Shown: positions 52,701-61,156, counted from the stretch's first letter. The stretch is 64,000 nt of DNA from PALSA-1003 sp963741315 (GCA_963741315.1 CAVUHK010000003.1:253535-317534); one strand, 5' to 3'. The notes: a model not told the origin generated them from the letters alone. Numbers and translations: made by a program.

Positions 52701-53739
52701 CGACGAATTCATGGTCATCGTCGAGGACTTCGAGGATGCCGCCGTTCTCAATCGCGTGGCGCAGAAACTGCAGGAGGCGATCGCACAGCCGTTCGTGATC
52801 GAGGAGCACGACATCTACGTGACCTCGTCGATCGGCATCGCGGTCTTTCCCGACGACAGCGACGATCCCGAGGGCCTGCTCAAGCATGCCGACGTGGCGA
52901 TGTACCGCTCGAAGGAACTCGGCCGCAATACCTATCAGTTCTTCGACGCCGGCCTCGCCGAGCACCGTCTCAAGCAGCACACCCTGGAGGCCGCGTTGCG
53001 CACCGCCGTCAAGGATGGCGCGCTCAAGCTGCACTACCAGCCGGTGGTGCGCATCAGCGACAAGGCCATCATCGGCGCGGAAGCGTTGCTGCGCTGGACC
53101 GATCCGGAACACGGCGAAGTCGCGCCGCAGGTGTTCATTCCGCTGGCCGAAGAGTCCGGGCTGATCCACGTTCTCGGCGACTGGGTGATGCGCACCGCCG
53201 CCGAGCAATGCGTCGCGTGGCGCAAGGCGGGCATGACGATGCGGGTGTCGGTCAACCTGTCGGGACGGCAGTTCTACCGCGACGATCTGGCGATACGCAT
53301 TTCCGACATTGTGCGCGAGGCGGGTTGTCAGCCCGACTGGATCGAACTCGAGGTCACCGAATCGAGCCTGCTGCACGACCTCGATTCCATCCGCAAGGTG
53401 CTCGAACAATTGCGCGCGGAGGGCTTCACGGTGGCGATCGACGACTTCGGCACCGGCTATTCGAGCCTGTCGCACCTGAAGCATTTCCCGATCGACACGT
53501 TGAAGATCGACATTTCGTTCATCGCCGACCTCGAGACCGATCCGGGTGACGCGGCGATCACCGAAGCCATCATCGCGCTGGCGCGCGGACTGGGATTGCG
53601 CGTTGTCGCGGAAGGCGTGGGCACCAAGGCGCAACTCGACTTCCTCGATCTGCATGGGTGTCACTGCTTCCAGGGCTTCTGGGTGAGCAAGGCGTTGCCG
53701 CCGACCGAATTCGCCGAGTTCACCAAGACCCGGCACTAG
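49741..53739 (+). CDS. Seven-PAS GGDEF-EAL bifunctional c-di-GMP protein
   Basis: 1332 residues, soluble, no membrane segment. Seven PAS modules lie in a row, six of them beginning at about residues 155, 280, 406, 530, 656 and 780, a period near 125, plus one at 30. A diguanylate cyclase domain follows (about 903-1065) with GGDEF at 986-990 and the inhibitory RETD I-site five residues before it, then an EAL domain with Glu1114-Ala-Leu in AEALLRW, DDFGTGYSS at 1234 and EGVGT near 1295, all catalytic residues kept. It can therefore both make and break c-di-GMP. The PAS array is the unusual part and may integrate several signals. Confidence 0.93.
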   Translation: MALPRSLVRLDHPTLQTVGEGMEREAMLALSQRKLNALGLPVCYIDAHQRYRFVNRAFLDWTGKPQVEVIGREAIEVEGRELYQLYHAYLEAALSGERVSFERQLSSVKRNAFWIRVDYYADRGPRGDVRGVLATYTDVDNIKRLELEAGEREHRLRIVTDSVGLPIFYFDRTQRLRFANKPYGDYIGIPIDDVLGQPLKNFVAPDALTEMQGYIERAFAGATVSYERRERPAAGELRWARITLFPDREAGGKIGGAFAVINDIEDDIRIREALKSQEAQLRLFADNIPGPIAYLDKKLKYTFVNQAFANWACRPQDQIYGKTPYEVMPHDVNSFLRPIIQRAQNGENVDYERIGTSADGQRRWMHGRIAPDLDATGNVRGLYCTEYDIHDLKLTEQALATREEQLRLFTDNIPEPVVYVDLERTYTFVNDAFLRLVGQDRDSVIGKSIQDVLGPETYEFQQPFIERAARGEDVTFEREAQDVNGRMRWLRNKIVPDLRFEGTIKGFYIVGHDITDLKVAQDALAARESQLRAIMDGVPAPVAYIDHDERCQYVNRTFLQYFGLTAEQVASLRLRDVVGHGIYASAQAMLSRALEGESTSFDRLVPGAGGARRWMTIRVVPDSTPTGEVHGAFVLMNDIHGLKQAQEALRASEAELRLIMDNVPARVAYIDRDSRFRFVNRHNEEWLSESRKDLTGRSIGEVFGDGRARQLAPLISRVFAGETVSTEQLLLQPNDEQRWESVHYAPNRDAEGNVIGIYAVHTDIHDQKRNEEALRRANWMLSSHINNTPLAVLEWDRDFRLVRWSPQAENIFGWRAEEVLGMPITGSQLTHEADRDQVVTLINKLMSGEEPRATGLNRNYRKDAETIWCEWYHSCLLDEQGSIVSILSFVQDVSSRIQAEERLQYLATRDALTGLPNRLLLQERLGQAIAQGKRNGRRVGVLFIDLDRFKNVNDTLGHRIGDELLKRVTASLSEALRETDLLARLGGDEFMVIVEDFEDAAVLNRVAQKLQEAIAQPFVIEEHDIYVTSSIGIAVFPDDSDDPEGLLKHADVAMYRSKELGRNTYQFFDAGLAEHRLKQHTLEAALRTAVKDGALKLHYQPVVRISDKAIIGAEALLRWTDPEHGEVAPQVFIPLAEESGLIHVLGDWVMRTAAEQCVAWRKAGMTMRVSVNLSGRQFYRDDLAIRISDIVREAGCQPDWIELEVTESSLLHDLDSIRKVLEQLRAEGFTVAIDDFGTGYSSLSHLKHFPIDTLKIDISFIADLETDPGDAAITEAIIALARGLGLRVVAEGVGTKAQLDFLDLHGCHCFQGFWVSKALPPTEFAEFTKTRH

Positions 53740-53778
53740 TGACACGTGGCGAAATGAGTGCCACGATACGCAATCCTA

Positions 53779-53855
53779 CCGTCGTCCCCGCGAAAGCGGG
53801 GACCCAGTGGCGTTCAGTGAAAGACACTGGATTCCCGCTTTCGCGGGAATGACGG
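53779..53855. repeat. Dispersed inverted repeat (VIPAKAGIQ-type)
   Basis: CCGTCGTCCCCGCGAAAGCG... and its mirror ...CTTTCGCGGGAATGACGG surround a short centre. The arms pair for about 30 bases with some mismatches (GGGGACCCAGTG against CACTGGATTCCC). Read on the minus strand it gives VIPAKAGIQ, the well-known signature of this repeat in beta- and gammaproteobacteria. MITE-like, no coding role. Confidence 0.85.
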
Positions 53856-53883
53856 CGGTCATTGAGATCACCTGCGCATCATC

Positions 53884-55419
53884 ATGACCTCGCGCGACCC
53901 ATTGCACCCGGCACGACGCGAGTTCGTGCGCCGCCTTTCCGCGCTCGGCGGCGGAGTCGCGGCGACGTCGGCCTTCGGAGCGCTCGCCGCCGTACCCGAG
54001 ACGGGAACACCGCTGCATGTCGTCATCGTCGGCGCCGGGCTCTCGGGGCTGTGTGCCGCCTATGAACTCGAAAAGCGCGGCCACCGGGTAACGATCCTCG
54101 AAGCAGACACGCGCCACATCGGCGGGCGCACCCGCACACTGCGTTTCGGCGACGGCCTGTATGGCGAAGCCGGTGCGATGCGCATCCCGACGCGCCACGA
54201 GATCACCCGCCGCTACGTCAGCGAGTTCGGCTTGCCGCTGCGCAAGTTCGTGCTGTCGAATCCGCAGGCCTATTACTTCCTGCGCGGCGAGCGCGCGCGC
54301 ATCGCCGATGGCAAGCAACTGAACCGACTCTACGACATGCGCGAGGACGAGCGCACCAAGTCCAGCGATGACCTGTGGACCGATTCGGTGGGCAAGACGC
54401 TCGCCGGATTGAACGACGGCGAAAAAAAGGAACTGACCGCGACCACGTTGTCGAGCGCACTGGTGCGCGCGCTCGACCAGCAGTCACTGCTGCAGGTCTG
54501 CCAGGCTGCGGGCCTGTCGGACGAAGCCATCGAGTATCTCGCGGTGACGCAGGGACAGGAAACCGAACTGGCGACCGCGGCGACCGAGACCATCCGCGAG
54601 GAATTTCTCGAAGTCTGGTCGCAGGGCTTCGATGAAGTCGTCGGCGGCACCGACCGGATCGCATCGGCGTTTGCCTCGCGCCTGCGCTCGAAGCCACGGC
54701 TCGGTTGCGAAGTCGTCCAACTGACACAGCGCGCCGACGGCCGCGGCGCAGGCGCGGTGTACCGCGAGCGCGGCGTGGAAAAGCGCGTCGACGGCGACTT
54801 CCTGCTCTGCACGCTGCCCTTCAGCGTGCTGTCGCGAATCAGCGTGCAGCCCGAATTCTCGGGGCCGAAATGGCGCGCGATCCGCGAGCTCAACTACGAT
54901 TCGTCGACCAAGGTGCTGGCTGTTGCCAATCGCCGGTTCTGGGAGATGGACGACGGCATCTACGGCGGCGGCACCTTTACCGACCTGCCGACCGGGACGA
55001 CCTATTATCCGGCCGACAATGCCGAAGCCAAGGATCCGCGCGTGTCCCGCGGTCCCGGCGTGATGCTGGCTTCGTACTCCTGGGGACAGCAGGCGCGCAG
55101 GCTCGCGAGCCTGCCGCACACCGAGCGCGAGGCGCTGGTGCTGCGGCATCTGTCGCGCGTGCATCCGCAACTGCAATCGCCGGGCATCCTCCGGCAGACC
55201 GCGAGCTGGAGTTGGGACAATCATCCCTACAGCAGCGGCGCGTTTGCGTGGTTCATGCCGGGGCAGCACACCGCTCTGTATCGCTACGTTATCGCGCCGG
55301 AGGGCCGGATTTATTTTGCCGGCGAGCACGCATCGCTGGCACACACGTGGATGCAAGGGGCTTTGGAATCGGGGTTGCGCGCAACGCAGCAGATGCTCGA
55401 GGCGGCGCAGAAAGCTTAG
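53884..55419 (+). CDS. Flavin monoamine oxidase family protein with Tat-like signal
   Basis: 511 residues. The N-terminus has a twin-arginine-like ARREFVRRLSALGGGVAATS, then the FAD dinucleotide fold VVIVGAGLSGLCAAYELEKRGH and GGRTRTLRFGDG; the FAD-binding C-terminal YFAGEHASLAHTWMQGALES closes the protein. Family members oxidise amines or L-amino acids to aldehydes or keto acids, with hydrogen peroxide. Export through Tat would place it in the periplasm. Preceded by a dispersed repeat and not part of an operon. Confidence 0.85.
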   Translation: MTSRDPLHPARREFVRRLSALGGGVAATSAFGALAAVPETGTPLHVVIVGAGLSGLCAAYELEKRGHRVTILEADTRHIGGRTRTLRFGDGLYGEAGAMRIPTRHEITRRYVSEFGLPLRKFVLSNPQAYYFLRGERARIADGKQLNRLYDMREDERTKSSDDLWTDSVGKTLAGLNDGEKKELTATTLSSALVRALDQQSLLQVCQAAGLSDEAIEYLAVTQGQETELATAATETIREEFLEVWSQGFDEVVGGTDRIASAFASRLRSKPRLGCEVVQLTQRADGRGAGAVYRERGVEKRVDGDFLLCTLPFSVLSRISVQPEFSGPKWRAIRELNYDSSTKVLAVANRRFWEMDDGIYGGGTFTDLPTGTTYYPADNAEAKDPRVSRGPGVMLASYSWGQQARRLASLPHTEREALVLRHLSRVHPQLQSPGILRQTASWSWDNHPYSSGAFAWFMPGQHTALYRYVIAPEGRIYFAGEHASLAHTWMQGALESGLRATQQMLEAAQKA

Positions 55420-55457
55420 CGCCGCGTTTGGCGCGCGAACACGTTCGCTCCTACGCG

Positions 55458-56258
55458 CTACTTCAACTTCCCCAACCAGTCCGCGATCGGCTGCGCCGCG
55501 GTTTCCCACTCTCGCTCCAGCATCATCATATGCGCCAGACCGGGCAGGATTGTCGGCGCGAGACCGTGACGGGTCGCCGTCGCCTTGACGTCGCTCGGCG
55601 TCGCGATGCGATCGTCGCGCGCACCGAGCACCAGGATCTGCGTCGGCGCGACCGGCTTGCCGTCGTGCAGCCGCAAGGTCAGGTCGAGCAGCGCGCGTGG
55701 TGACTCGATGGTCAGGTGCTCCATCGCTTCAACGAGGATCTTCGATGTCACGGTATTGCTGAAATACATCGGCTGCAGCGCTGCGAGCATGTCACCCGCC
55801 AGGTGCGGGGCATCCATGCGCCCCATGTTGATCAGGTACTCCGGTTGCCAGATCATCAGCCGGCTGGCGACCGGCGCGAGCCCACCGGGAGGGATGGGCG
55901 CGACCAGTGCCGCCGCGCGTACCGGGCGCGTAGTCATCAGGCGTTCGATAACTGCGGCGCCCATCGAGTGCCCGATCAGCACCGGCGGCGATGGCAGGGT
56001 CGAGGCGACGTGCTCGACGTCGGCCACATAGTCGTCGAGACCCGCGACAAACAGCGATTCACGCCCGCCGGACTCTCCATGCCCGCGCAGCGACAGCGCG
56101 TGCGCCGCATAACCGCGTGCCGCGAACCACGGCAGGAAATAGGGCTCCCAGCACCAGGCGTCGCAGTATCCTCCGTGCACGAACAGCAGCGGCGGCTTGC
56201 CGTTGCGCCGGGCAGGCAGCCGGGAGCGCACTTCAAGACGGGTTTCGGTGGGGAGCAT
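55458..56258 (-). CDS. Alpha/beta hydrolase
   Basis: 266 residues. Oxyanion region LLFVHGGYCDAWCWEPYF, nucleophile elbow LIGHSMGAAVIERL (Ser), catalytic Asp likely in LGARDDRIATPSDV, and His in LAHMMMLE near the C-terminus. Start ATG with complement 56256-56258. Convergent with the amine oxidase and divergent from the uracil-DNA glycosylase. The substrate is unknown. Confidence 0.85.
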   Translation of the reverse strand: MLPTETRLEVRSRLPARRNGKPPLLFVHGGYCDAWCWEPYFLPWFAARGYAAHALSLRGHGESGGRESLFVAGLDDYVADVEHVASTLPSPPVLIGHSMGAAVIERLMTTRPVRAAALVAPIPPGGLAPVASRLMIWQPEYLINMGRMDAPHLAGDMLAALQPMYFSNTVTSKILVEAMEHLTIESPRALLDLTLRLHDGKPVAPTQILVLGARDDRIATPSDVKATATRHGLAPTILPGLAHMMMLEREWETAAQPIADWLGKLK

Positions 56259-56362
56259 AACCAGAAGACCTGCACCACGACATGCTAAAATCGGATTCGC
56301 CGCTGGCCAGCTCGAAGTGCAGCGATGGCCTCAGCGGAGCGCGAGCAAACGCGCCATTTTAC

Positions 56363-57060
56363 ATGACCCGAGCTTCCCGCCACGAACCCGTGGCCACTCC
56401 CGCGAAAACAACTTACGACCCTGATTGCCGTCGTTGCCCGCGCCTGGCGCATTTTCTCGACGAGGTGCGCGACGCGCATCCGGGTTACTTCTGCCGGCCC
56501 GTGCCGCCGTTTGGCGCGGCGCAGGCGAGCCTGGTGATCGTCGGCCTGGCACCGGGCATGCACGGCGCGAATGCCAGCGGCCGCCCTTTCACCGGCGATC
56601 ACGCGGGCATCCTGCTCTACGCGACGCTGCACAAGTTCGGATTTGCGACGCAGCCACGGTCGACGGCGGTCGGACGATGGCCTGCGTCTGGTCGATGCGC
56701 GCATCACCAACGCGGTGAAGTGCCTGCCGCCGGGGAACAAGCCGCTGCCGGCCGAGATCAAAACGTGCAATGCATACCTCGCGGCGGACCTGGCAAGCCT
56801 GCGCGCCGGACGCCGCGATTCTCGCGCTCGGCCGCATCGCCCACGATGCCACGCTGCGCGCACTGGGCCTGTCGGGCAAGGATCATCCGTTCGCGCACGG
56901 CGCCGAGCACGCGTTGCCGTCCGGCGCGCGGTTGTTCGACAGCTACCACTGCAGCCGCTACAACACCAACACGCGACGCTTGACGACGGCCATGTTCGAA
57001 CAGGTGTTCGCGGCCATTGCGAGCTACATCCCCGGCGCGCGCACGGTTGCGGCGGGCTGA
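56363..57060 (+). pseudogene. Uracil-DNA glycosylase, family 5 (UDGb-like), two frameshifts
   Basis: Removes uracil (and deaminated bases) from DNA. The N-terminal Cys motif CRRCPRLAHFLDE, motif 1 GLAPGMHGANASGRPFTGDH and the late motif SYHCSRYNTNTRRLT identify the family-5 enzyme. The reading frame shifts twice by an extra base: near 56672 (GTCGGAC, expected GTCGAC) and near 56806 (CTGCGCGCCGGAC, expected CTGCGCCCGGAC). With both corrected one continuous protein of about 230 residues appears from ATG 56363 to the TGA at 57060, one base before uvrC. Repairs are the likeliest reading; a true pseudogene is possible. Confidence 0.82.
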
Positions 57061-57061
57061 C

Positions 57062-58900
57062 ATGACCGAGACCGCCAAGCCCGAATCCGCCAGTCCCGCG
57101 CCCTTCGATGCACGCGAACTGCTCGCGTCGCTGCCGAACCGGCCGGGTGTCTATCGCATGCAGGACCACGCGGGCGAGACGCTCTACGTCGGCAAGGCGC
57201 GCGACCTGAAGAAGCGCGTGTCGAGTTACTTCCAGAAGTCCGACCTGCATCCGCGCACTGCGCTGATGGTGGCGCAGATCGCGCGCGTGGAAACGACGGT
57301 CACGCGTTCCGAAGGCGAAGCGCTGCTGCTCGAGAACAACCTGATCAAGGCGCACCAGCCGCGCTACAACGTCGTCTTCCGCGACGACAAGAGCTATCCG
57401 TACGTGTGCCTGACCGGAGAGCGTTTCCCGCAGCTGCGTTTTCATCGCGGCAAGCTCGACAAGCCGCATCGCTATTTCGGGCCGTTTCCCAGCGCCGGCG
57501 CGGTGCGCGAGGGCATGGCGATTTTGCAAAAGGTGTTCCAGCTGCGCACCTGCGAGAACAGCGTCTTCGCCAACCGTTCGCGGCCGTGCATGCTCTACCA
57601 GATCCAGCGCTGCACCGGCCCGTGCGTGGGCTTGATTTCGGAAGCGGACTACCAGCAGGACGTGAGCGACGCGACGCTGTTCCTGCAGGGCAAGGCCAAC
57701 GAAGTCGTCGAGGGCCTGCAGCGGCAGATGGAGGAGGCGGCGGCGACGCTCGCCTTCGAGCGCGCAGCGCGCCTGCGCGACAAGATCGCGCGCCTGACGC
57801 AGCTGCAGTCGCGGCAGTTCGTCGAGAGCGCGACCGCGGGCGACATCGACGTCGTGGCCGGCGTGATCGCGCAGGGCCTGACCGCGGTGAACCTGGTCAT
57901 GATCCGCGGCGGACGCCACGTCGGCGACCGCACCTTCTTTCCGCAGCACGCCGATGGCGCGACGCTCGACGAGGTCGTGCCGGCGTTCCTGATGCAGCAC
58001 TACCTGGATCACCCTGCGCCACCGACCATCGTCGCCGAGCACGGTGGCGACGATCCAGTGCTTGTCGAAGTACTGACGGAGCAGTCGGCGCACAAGGTGC
58101 AGCTGGTCACCAACCCCGGCGGCGAACGGCGCGTGTGGGTGACGATGGCGACGCAGAATGCGGAACTCGCGATCGGGCAGAAGCTCGCGCAGAAGACGAC
58201 GCAGGAGGACCGGCTGGCCGCGCTGCAGGAGGCGCTCGGACTGCCCTCGTCGGTGCAGCGCATCGAATGTTTCGACGTCAGCCACACCATGGGTGAGGCC
58301 GCGGTGGCGAGCTGCGTCATCTTCGACCGCCTGGCGATGCAGACCGGCGAATACCGGCGCTTCAACGTCGCGCCGCCGACCGGGGGCGACGACTATGCGG
58401 CGATGCGCGAAGCGCTGTCGCGCCGCGTGGCGCGCATCGTCAGCGGCGAGTATCCGGCGCCGGACCTGTTCGTGATCGACGGCGGCAAGGGACAGGTGGG
58501 TGTAGCGGCGGAAGTGCTGGCGGAGCAGGGGCTGCATTCCGCAAAATTGATCGGCATCGCCAAGGGACCCGAGCGCAAGCCCGGGCTGGAGGAGATCATC
58601 TTTCCCGACCGCGCGGCCGCGCTTACGCTGTCGCCGGACCATCCGGGATTGCACCTGCTGCAGCAGATTCGCGACGAAGCGCACCGCTTCGCGATCCAGG
58701 GACATCGAGCGCGACGCGGCAAGGCGCGCACCACGTCGTCGCTGCAGTCGATCGGCGGCATCGGCGCGGCGCGGCGCAAGGCGCTGCTGGCGCACTTCGG
58801 CGGATTGAAGGGCGTGCACGCCGCCAGCGTCGACGACCTGGCGCGCGTGCCGGGCATCAGCCGTGCGCTGGCCGAGCGCATCTTCGGTGAACTGCACTAG
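57062..58900 (+). CDS. uvrC: Excinuclease ABC subunit C
   Basis: 612-residue endonuclease of nucleotide excision repair. GIY-YIG nuclease domain (RPGVYRMQDHAGETLYVGKA) at residues 25-100, UvrB-binding UVR motif near 200-240, RNase H-like nuclease domain in the middle (FDVSHTMGEAAVASCVIF; FVIDGGKGQVGVA), and helix-hairpin-helix repeats at the end (IGGIGAARRKALLAHFGGLK; VPGISRALAERIF). ATG 57062. The preceding gene is a uracil-DNA glycosylase, so two repair genes are adjacent. Confidence 0.97.
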   Translation: MTETAKPESASPAPFDARELLASLPNRPGVYRMQDHAGETLYVGKARDLKKRVSSYFQKSDLHPRTALMVAQIARVETTVTRSEGEALLLENNLIKAHQPRYNVVFRDDKSYPYVCLTGERFPQLRFHRGKLDKPHRYFGPFPSAGAVREGMAILQKVFQLRTCENSVFANRSRPCMLYQIQRCTGPCVGLISEADYQQDVSDATLFLQGKANEVVEGLQRQMEEAAATLAFERAARLRDKIARLTQLQSRQFVESATAGDIDVVAGVIAQGLTAVNLVMIRGGRHVGDRTFFPQHADGATLDEVVPAFLMQHYLDHPAPPTIVAEHGGDDPVLVEVLTEQSAHKVQLVTNPGGERRVWVTMATQNAELAIGQKLAQKTTQEDRLAALQEALGLPSSVQRIECFDVSHTMGEAAVASCVIFDRLAMQTGEYRRFNVAPPTGGDDYAAMREALSRRVARIVSGEYPAPDLFVIDGGKGQVGVAAEVLAEQGLHSAKLIGIAKGPERKPGLEEIIFPDRAAALTLSPDHPGLHLLQQIRDEAHRFAIQGHRARRGKARTTSSLQSIGGIGAARRKALLAHFGGLKGVHAASVDDLARVPGISRALAERIFGELH

Positions 58901-58904
58901 CCTT

Positions 58905-58918
58905 TTGACGCGCATCAA
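58905..58918. promoter_or_regulatory. Candidate FNR/Anr box upstream of pgsA
   Basis: TTGAC-GCGC-ATCAA fits the FNR consensus TTGAT-N4-ATCAA with one difference and sits within a perfect 7-bp stem (CTTTTGA/TCAAAAG, 58902-58921). Its centre (58911.5) is 41.5 bases before the start predicted from the -10 box at 58942. It could also be a transcription terminator hairpin for uvrC, but there is no T run on the coding strand. Confidence 0.45.
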
Positions 58919-58941
58919 AAGCACGGCCTGAGCCGGCGCGG

Positions 58942-58947
58942 TAGAAT
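58942..58947 (+). promoter_or_regulatory. Candidate -10 box for pgsA
   Basis: TAGAAT, predicted start around 58953, 28 bases before the pgsA ATG. No good -35 element, which is what an activator-dependent class II promoter looks like. Confidence 0.4.
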
Positions 58948-58980
58948 GATCACTGCTGTCGCGCCGATCGCCGCTTACTC

Positions 58981-59616
58981 ATGTCGTTCAACCTGCCCAC
59001 CGCGCTCACCTGGCTGCGGATCATCCTGATCCCGGTATTCGTGGGCGTGTATTACCTGCCCGCAGCGTGGCTGTCGCTGCCGGCAAAGAACTGGCTGGCG
59101 ATGAGCGTGTTCACGCTCGCCGCGATCACCGACTGGGCCGACGGCTATCTCGCGCGCAAGCTCGGACAGACTTCGGCGTTTGGCGCCTTTCTCGATCCGG
59201 TCGCGGACAAGCTGATGATCGCCGCGGCGCTGATCGTACTGGTCCAGCTCGATCGCGCCGATGCGTGGCTGGCCATCATCATCATCGGCCGCGAGATCGC
59301 GATTTCGGCGCTGCGCGAGTGGATGGCGCAGCTGGGGCAATCCAAGAGCGTCGCGGTGGCGTTCATCGGCAAGGTCAAGACCGGCGCGCAGATCACGGCG
59401 ATCATCGCGCTACTGCTCTACCAGCCGCTGATTCCCGGCATCAATACGGTGTGGCTGGGGACGACGGCGCTATGGGTCGCGGCGATCCTGACGCTATGGT
59501 CGATGTTCCACTACCTGCGGCTGGCGGCGCCGCACCTGAATCCGCCGCTGCCGTCTGCGCCACGGAATGACGCGGCCGCGCAGATTGACCCGCCCCGTGC
59601 CCGCACGGTAAAATAG
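58981..59616 (+). CDS. pgsA: CDP-diacylglycerol--glycerol-3-phosphate 3-phosphatidyltransferase
   Basis: Makes phosphatidylglycerol phosphate from CDP-diacylglycerol in the inner membrane. 211 residues, four to six helices. CDP-alcohol phosphotransferase motif D-G-(2)-A-R-(8)-G-(3)-D-(3)-D is complete in DWADGYLARKLGQTSAFGAF and LDPVADK. The last 40 residues form a hydrophilic tail. The tRNA-Asn promoter overlaps its 3' end. Confidence 0.96.
   Translation: MSFNLPTALTWLRIILIPVFVGVYYLPAAWLSLPAKNWLAMSVFTLAAITDWADGYLARKLGQTSAFGAFLDPVADKLMIAAALIVLVQLDRADAWLAIIIIGREIAISALREWMAQLGQSKSVAVAFIGKVKTGAQITAIIALLLYQPLIPGINTVWLGTTALWVAAILTLWSMFHYLRLAAPHLNPPLPSAPRNDAAAQIDPPRARTVK
59585..59614 (+). promoter_or_regulatory. 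Promoter of tRNA-Asn
   Basis: TTGACC at 59585-59590, 18-base spacer, TAAAAT at 59609-59614, inside the pgsA 3' end. The start should lie near 59621, just before the mature tRNA. Same hexamers and spacing as the tpiA promoter. Confidence 0.55.
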
Positions 59617-59624
59617 CGGGCTAT

Positions 59625-59700
59625 TCCCTGATAGCTCAGTTGGTAGAGCGACGGACTGTTAATCCGCAGGTCCCTGGTTCGAGCCCAGGTCGGGGAGCCA
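59625..59700 (+). tRNA. tRNA-Asn (anticodon GUU)
   Basis: 76 bases with encoded CCA. Acceptor TCCCTGA/TCGGGGA, D arm TAGCTCAGTTGGTAGAGC, anticodon arm ACGGACTGTTAATCCGC-like with GTT, T arm CCTGGTTCGAGCCCAGG. Followed by a terminator. Confidence 0.97.
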
Positions 59701-59709
59701 ATCTACATG

Positions 59710-59740
59710 CGGCCCGCAGCGATGCGGGCCGTTTTTTTTT
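59710..59740 (+). terminator. Rho-independent terminator after tRNA-Asn
   Basis: CGGCCCGCA (59710-59718), loop GCGA, TGCGGGCCG (59723-59731) and nine Ts. Confidence 0.9.
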
Positions 59741-59971
59741 GCTCCGCAATTCCGGCCTTGCTCCGCAAAATGTGGATAACCTGTACCTGGCGCGATCGTC
59801 AATAGTGGCACCTACAAACGCACGCGTTTGCCGATCTCAGACATTGACGAAAGTCTGCAATCGACCCTGAGCAGCCCGTCGGACTTCTCCGAAGCAGCCG
59901 TTCGAGGAGCCAAGGTAATTCGGCGAGGACGGCGAGCAGAGTGAACCTTGCGATCTATGCGCTGCGAGCCA

Positions 59972-60967
59972 TCACTCGATCAATTCAGCCTGCAGACGCA
60001 GCGCCTGCGGAATCGTGAGGCCGAGTGCTTTTGCTGTCTTGAGGTTGATTACGAAGTCCATCTTCGTCGGCTGCTCGATCGCCATGTCGGCAGGGTTCTC
60101 CCCCTTGAGGATGCGGTCTACGTAGCTCGCGGCGCGACGCCACAGCACCGCTTGGTCCGGTCCATACGACATCAGCCCACCCGCCTCCACTTGCGCGCGC
60201 GAAAAATAGATGGCGGGGAGGCCGGTACGCGCCACGAGCAGCGGGACCCTCTCAGGTGGATTGTTGAACACGGGATCACCTTGGATGAACAAGGCCTCAA
60301 CCCGCTTGCCGACCGCACGGTTGATCGCAGGCTCGATCTCGTCCGTCGTGCGCGCCTCGACGGTTTGAACCTGGACGCCCAGTTGCCGCGCCGCATCTGG
60401 AATCTCCAGCGGGACACGGACGCGATGGACGTCGTTGGTCGGATTGATCAACATCCCGATGTTGGTCGCCTTCGGCACAGCCTGATGGAGGTATTCCAGA
60501 GACTTCGCCATGATGCCGCCTGCAACAACGGTGGCCACGCCGGTCAGGTTTTCACCGGGCCGAGCGAGGCTCAAGGCCAGTTTAGTTTTGACCGGGTCCG
60601 CAACGCCAATCATCACGATCGGGATCGTCTGCGTGGCATCCTTCACGGCACGGCTGGCTTGCGACCCCGATGCGACGATGAGGTCAGGTCGAAGCGCGGC
60701 AAGCTCCTTGGCAATCGCCGGCAACCGGTCAATCTGACTGGCTGCATCGCGGCGCTCGACGAGCAGATTCTGTCCCTCTACATAGCCCCGCTTACGCAGT
60801 TCCTCACGGAAGGCCAGATCATTCGGCGAGGGAGGGTTAGGCTGCGTGGTCGTGTAAAGGACGCCGATCCGATACACCTTCGCCGCCGTTTGCGCCGATG
60901 CGTCGAGCGGCAGAAGAAGAATGCCGGCGAAAAGGGCGAGCACGGTCCGCGATTGGTGGCGTTTCAT
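59972..60967 (-). CDS. ABC_sub_bind family substrate-binding protein (orphan)
   Basis: 331 residues (ATG complement 60965-60967, preceded by GAGG at 7 bases; a longer start at 60982 has none). Signal peptide LALFAGILLLPLDASAQ, then the ABC_sub_bind fold: YRIGVLYTTTQPNPPSPN, FREELRKRGYVEGQNLLVE and IKV-like VASGSQASRAVKDATQTIPI, ending FVINLKTAKALGLTIPQALR. The family serves Trp/Tyr-type or unknown uptake systems, but no permease or ATPase is nearby. Such orphan copies often occur many times in betaproteobacteria. Confidence 0.87.
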   Translation of the reverse strand: MKRHQSRTVLALFAGILLLPLDASAQTAAKVYRIGVLYTTTQPNPPSPNDLAFREELRKRGYVEGQNLLVERRDAASQIDRLPAIAKELAALRPDLIVASGSQASRAVKDATQTIPIVMIGVADPVKTKLALSLARPGENLTGVATVVAGGIMAKSLEYLHQAVPKATNIGMLINPTNDVHRVRVPLEIPDAARQLGVQVQTVEARTTDEIEPAINRAVGKRVEALFIQGDPVFNNPPERVPLLVARTGLPAIYFSRAQVEAGGLMSYGPDQAVLWRRAASYVDRILKGENPADMAIEQPTKMDFVINLKTAKALGLTIPQALRLQAELIE

Positions 60968-61156
60968 CGCGACGCCTCGCATGACGTTTTCGGACGCTGT
61001 ATCACTGAATCACCTCGTCCACGAGAGGAAGTCCAGACATCGTACGCCTACGGCGGGAACTGGGCGCCGCTTGCGAGTGGCTGCTTGTATATTGCGCGGC
61101 GTGGCAGTGGTAAGGTGGGGTCACGCTCTGCGAAAACGCGGGCAAGTGTACGTCAT

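Noticed and set aside
49759..53745. 1328-residue open frame antisense to the PAS-GGDEF-EAL gene, and another (12.9 kb region) long antisense frames
   Set aside because: High G+C with GC-rich third positions leaves few stops in the opposite frames; the translations are Arg/Ala-rich and match no domain, while the sense frame has complete domains.
58902..58921. Rho-independent terminator after uvrC
   Set aside because: The stem is short (7 bp) and lacks the GC-rich stem and T run typical of the other terminators in the window; an FNR-type site explains it better, though not surely.
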